Below, piece by piece: positions 6,057 through 8,521 of a stretch of 8,521 nt of DNA. The first letter of the stretch is position 1. The number at the start of each line of letters is the position of its first letter. The notes below the pieces were generated by a model, which saw only the letters and a program-made list of their open reading frames with translations, had not been told where the DNA came from and searched no databases. A program made the translations under genes and the position numbers. This stretch comes from Lamprocystis purpurea (GTDB lineage: Bacteria > Pseudomonadota > Gammaproteobacteria > Chromatiales > Chromatiaceae), in the NCBI GenBank assembly GCA_020718945.1, contig DYRB01000104.1, forward strand, positions 1-8,521, read 5' to 3'.

Positions 6057-6238
6057 GCCGCAAATGATCGCGAATTGGATCAACCAAGAAGAGCAGTCAA
6101 GCCGCAAATGAACGCAAATAGACGCAAATAAACAAGGACTTGGTGCCGGCCCCCGGTTGACCCTGCGGGTGACCTGCGGACTCTGCCCAACTGAATGACC
6201 CATTTGCGTCCATTTGCGTTCATTTGCGGCCGAATTGG
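6057..6238. repeat. Large inverted-repeat element with 10-base GCAAAT iterons
   Basis: The left arm (6101–6130) and right arm (6201–6230) are reverse complements at 28 of 30 positions, around a 70-base loop. Each arm contains three GCAAAT units exactly 10 bases apart (6104, 6114, 6124; complements at 6202, 6212, 6222). A further unit lies at 6060–6065 in a 12-base direct repeat, AGCCGCAAATGA (6056–6067 and 6100–6111). CGAATTGG occurs at 6071–6078 and again at 6231–6238, directly after the right arm. The element is clearly less GC-rich than the surrounding genes. It fills most of the gap between the ATP-grasp and alpha-E genes. It may be a dispersed non-coding repeat, and in RNA it would form a long stem-loop ahead of alpha-E. 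Confidence 0.85.
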
Positions 6239-6249
6239 TCTTTCCAGCA

Positions 6250-7710
6250 TCAACCCCCGTCGCCCTCGTCCGGGACTATCCAGGTATCCTTGCTGCCGCC
6301 ACCCTGGGAGGAGTTGACCACCAGGGACCCCTTGCGCAGGGCTACCCGGGTCAGGCCGCCGGTGGTCACCCGGGCCCGGTCCGCGGACAGGATGAAGGGG
6401 CGCAGGTCCACATGCCGCGGTTCCAGGGTACGCCCCACCAGGGTCGGGACCGTGGACAGGCGCAGCGTCGGCTGGGCAATGTAGTTGCGCGGGTCGGCCT
6501 TGATCAGGGCGGCGAAGGTGTCCCGCTCGGCGGCGGTCGAGGCCGGCCCCACCAGCATGCCGTAGCCGCCGGACTCGTTGGCCGGCTTGACCACCAGCTC
6601 GGCCAGGTGGTCCAGCGCATAGGCCAGGGATTGCGCCTCCATGCAACGATAGGTTGGGACGTTGGGGATGATGGGGTCCTGGGCCAGGTAGTAGCGGATG
6701 ATGTCCGGGACGAAGGCATAGACCACCTTGTCGTCCGCCACCCCGGCCCCAGGGGCATTGGCCAGGGCCACCTTGCCCGCCTTCCAGGCGCGCAGCAGGC
6801 CGGGGACGCCCAGGGTGGACTCGGGTAGGAATGCCTCCGGGTCCAGGTAGAGGTCGTCGATGCGCCGGTAGATCACGTCCACCCGCGAGGGGCCGTCCAC
6901 GGTGCGCATGTAGACGCAATCGTCGTCATCGACGAACAGGTCGCGGCCCTCAACCAGTTCGCAGCCCATCTGCTGGGCCAGGTAGGCATGCTCGAAATAG
7001 GCCGAGTTGTAGATCCCCGGGGTCAGGACCACCACCTCCGGGTAGTCCCCCGGGCGCGGCGACAGGGCCGCCAGGGTGTCGAAGAGCTGGGACGGGTAGG
7101 CGTCCACCGGCAGAGGCCGGTAGTCATCGAACAGCTCCGGGAAGACCCGCTTGGTGACCTGGCGGTTCTCCAGCATGTAGGAGACCCCGGAGGGGACGCG
7201 CAGGTTGTCCTCCAGCACATAGAGGGTCCCGTCGGCGTCGCGCACCAGGTCGGAGCCGCAGATATGGGCCCAGACGCCCAGCGGCGGCTTGACCCCCACG
7301 CACTGGGGACGGAAGTTGACCGACTTGGCCAAGACCTCGGCGGGGAAGACCCCGTCCTTGACCACTTTCTGGTCATGGTAGAGGTCGTCGATGAACAGAT
7401 TGAGCGCCTGCACCCGTTGTTTAAGCCCCGCCTCCACCTGGCGCCATTCCGACTCCGGTATCACCCGCGGGATCACATCAAAGGGCCAGGCCCGGTCTAT
7501 GGCCCCGCCCTCCTCCGAGTAGACGGTGAAGGTGATGCCCATCTCCTTGATGGCGACGCTGGCCGCCTCCTGACGGGCCACCAGTTCGTCACCCCCCAGC
7601 CGGGCAAGGTCAGCGGCCAGATTGCTGGCGAAGGGACGGGCCCTGCCCCCGGCCACGACCAACTCGTCGTAGAGGCCGTCGCAGGGGTACTGACTCCAGT
7701 CGATGGGCAT
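6250..7710 (-). CDS. Circularly permuted ATP-grasp protein, type 2
   Basis: ATP-grasp enzymes join a carboxylate to an amine through an acyl-phosphate. The circularly permuted group is predicted to ligate peptides or amino acids, with substrate unknown. The 486-residue product covers the whole family. It has the N-terminal YDELVVAGGRARP, then KEMGITFTVYSEEGG…RAWPFDVIPRVI, then HICGSDLVRDADGTLYVLEDNLRVPSGVSYMLENR (149–183, carrying the acidic Glu167/Asp168/Asn169 cluster expected to hold Mg2+). After a middle region, ELVVKPANESGGYGM follows (371–385), with Lys375 and a Gly-rich nucleotide-binding loop, then PRHVDLRPF (431–439) and a final GGLTRVAL…GGGSKDTWI. No key motif is missing. The frame is open to 8040, but the ATG at 7710 is preferred for its GGAG at 8-base spacing and family-like N terminus. 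It is 107 bases after the retropepsin-like gene and upstream of its usual partner alpha-E. Confidence 0.95.
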   Translation of the reverse strand: MPIDWSQYPCDGLYDELVVAGGRARPFASNLAADLARLGGDELVARQEAASVAIKEMGITFTVYSEEGGAIDRAWPFDVIPRVIPESEWRQVEAGLKQRVQALNLFIDDLYHDQKVVKDGVFPAEVLAKSVNFRPQCVGVKPPLGVWAHICGSDLVRDADGTLYVLEDNLRVPSGVSYMLENRQVTKRVFPELFDDYRPLPVDAYPSQLFDTLAALSPRPGDYPEVVVLTPGIYNSAYFEHAYLAQQMGCELVEGRDLFVDDDDCVYMRTVDGPSRVDVIYRRIDDLYLDPEAFLPESTLGVPGLLRAWKAGKVALANAPGAGVADDKVVYAFVPDIIRYYLAQDPIIPNVPTYRCMEAQSLAYALDHLAELVVKPANESGGYGMLVGPASTAAERDTFAALIKADPRNYIAQPTLRLSTVPTLVGRTLEPRHVDLRPFILSADRARVTTGGLTRVALRKGSLVVNSSQGGGSKDTWIVPDEGDGG

Positions 7711-7718
7711 GGCGGGTA

Positions 7719-7722
7719 CTCC
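7719..7722 (-). promoter_or_regulatory. Ribosome binding site fixing the ATP-grasp start
   Basis: GGAG on the − strand lies 8 bases before the ATG at 7710. It favours this start over the much longer upstream extension, which overlaps the preceding gene and looks non-coding. Confidence 0.6.
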
Positions 7723-7817
7723 GGGCCTGAGGGACAGGGGCTCTTTGTCGCAGCGCAACACGGGCCCCATGGTAGCCGCAGCCGCCTGGGTTTGCACCAG
7801 AGAGCCCGGCCGATTCT

Positions 7818-8387
7818 CTAGCCGCCCGGCGGGGTCCTGGGCAAGCCCACATAGGCGGCGGCCGGATTGCGCCGACGGCCGAGGGCGAATGACCGCCCAG
7901 GGTCTACCAGGGCGAGGCCGGCGATGGCGGTGCGCCCCAGCAGCATGCGAAAGCGCATGTCCTCGCGGTTGGTCAGGGTGACTTCGATGGGCCAGGATTG
8001 CCCGCCGATGGCCAGCTCGGTGGACACCACATAGCGCCACTCGCGGTGTCCGCCGGAATCGGTTACCGAGCGGCGGTCGATGACCCTGGCCTCACCCTGG
8101 ACCTCCAGGTCGCACCGACCCTGCAAGGGGTGGACGCCGAAGCGCACCCAGTCCTCGCCCCCGGTGCGCAACGCCTCCACGTAGAAGGCGTGCAGGGTGG
8201 ATGTGCGCGCCCCGGTGTCCACCTTGGCCTTGATGAGCGGCAGGCCCAGTCCCGGCAGGGCAACCCATTCACGCCAACCCAGGATGAGTGGCGAGGCCTG
8301 GGGCCCCGGCCGGTCTGGCAGGTACCGCTGTTCTGGTCGATCCACGCCTCCCCCCATCGCGACACCGTCACGGCGACCCGTTAACAT
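7818..8387 (-). CDS. Retropepsin-like protein, 'ATP-dependent zinc protease' family (RimB-like)
   Basis: The core is the family signature GWREWVALPGLGLPLIKAKVDTGARTSTLHAF. It carries a retropepsin-type DTGA (57–60) and a later hydrophobic-Gly motif, RMLLGRTAI (147–155). The family name 'ATP-dependent zinc protease' is historical; the fold and the DTGA motif point to a single-Asp, dimeric aspartic-peptidase-like protein. Relatives sit beside RimK-type ATP-grasp glutamate ligases, so a role in trimming or removing ligated peptides is a reasonable inference. Here the neighbour, 107 bases downstream, is a circularly permuted ATP-grasp gene. The chosen ATG at 8387 gives 189 residues with about 35 before the core. 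A GTG at 8441 and an ATG at 8357 are alternatives, and none has a strong ribosome binding site. The C terminus is Arg/Pro-rich (GRRRNPAAAYVGLPRTPPGG). It is the first gene of the − strand cluster. Confidence 0.88.
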   Translation of the reverse strand: MLTGRRDGVAMGGGVDRPEQRYLPDRPGPQASPLILGWREWVALPGLGLPLIKAKVDTGARTSTLHAFYVEALRTGGEDWVRFGVHPLQGRCDLEVQGEARVIDRRSVTDSGGHREWRYVVSTELAIGGQSWPIEVTLTNREDMRFRMLLGRTAIAGLALVDPGRSFALGRRRNPAAAYVGLPRTPPGG

Positions 8388-8470
8388 AGGGCCACCGGCG
8401 GACTTGGCTCTAGGGGCACGATAGTACCAAGTAACCGCCACACTCCCACCCGGGCCAGTCGCCTTGGCCC

Positions 8471-8521
8471 CTAGGAGCCTGTCGGACTTAGGATGAATCG
8501 GCTGCGGAAGCGGGACAACGG
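8471..8521. mobile_element. Possible end of an insertion sequence at the right edge
   Basis: The stretch from CTAG (8471–8474) through GAGCCTGTCGGACTTAGG reminds me of terminal inverted repeats of transposase-bearing elements. A short + strand reading also starts at 8494 (ATG AAT CGG CTG CGG…) and runs off the window. There is no transposase sequence, no second end and no visible target duplication, so this is a suggestion only. Confidence 0.22.

Noticed and set aside
6101..6230. CRISPR array suggested by regular GCAAAT repeats
   Set aside because: The units are only 10 bases apart with no spacers, and they are mirrored as an inverted repeat. No cas genes are present.
7711..8040. Extended N terminus of the ATP-grasp protein
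   Set aside because: The extra 110 residues overlap the retropepsin-like gene, look non-coding, and a good ribosome binding site precedes the ATG at 7710.
8400..8440. Possible −10 box (TACTAT on the − strand) for the cluster
   Set aside because: There is no acceptable −35 at 16–18 bases upstream, and the position depends on which start codon the retropepsin-like gene uses.

Overview
This window comes from a very GC-rich genome. The gene content and accA–tilS adjacency fit a gammaproteobacterium. A purple sulfur bacterium or relative (Chromatiales) is my best guess, from protein resemblance only. No rRNA, tRNA, CRISPR array or complete transposase was seen.

Layout. Positions 1–283 hold no gene I can support. 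On the + strand, 284–1147 encodes a CnoX/YbbN-type thioredoxin–TPR chaperone with an intact WCAPC motif. Converging on it from the − strand is accA (3596→2640) followed after 22 bases by tilS (2617→1196). These make the acetyl-CoA carboxylase carboxyltransferase alpha subunit and tRNA-Ile lysidine synthetase. The tilS 3' end reads through a GC-rich double-hairpin repeat that adds a low-complexity tail. Divergent from accA, 3770–4549 (+) encodes a secreted protein of unknown function, with a signal peptide, an Ala/Pro repeat linker and a DLDGDGRDD calcium-loop-like motif.

The right half is a − strand cluster, in transcription order: a retropepsin-like 'ATP-dependent zinc protease' family protein (8387→7818), a circularly permuted ATP-grasp protein (7710→6250), an alpha-E domain protein (6020→5076) and a small NTF2/SnoaL-like protein (4964→4587). 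The ATP-grasp and alpha-E families are known partners in a widespread, poorly understood putative peptide-ligating (amidoligase-like) system, often with a transglutaminase-like protein and a proteasome-like protease. Neither of those is in this window. The retropepsin-like protein and the NTF2-like protein flank the core pair here.

Between the ATP-grasp and alpha-E genes is a striking element: two near-perfect 30-base inverted arms, each made of three GCAAAT units at 10-base spacing, around a 70-base loop. It looks like a dispersed repeat inserted into the operon, or a long stem-loop in its transcript. The last ~50 bases of the window may be the edge of a mobile element. That is speculative, because nothing beyond 8521 is visible.
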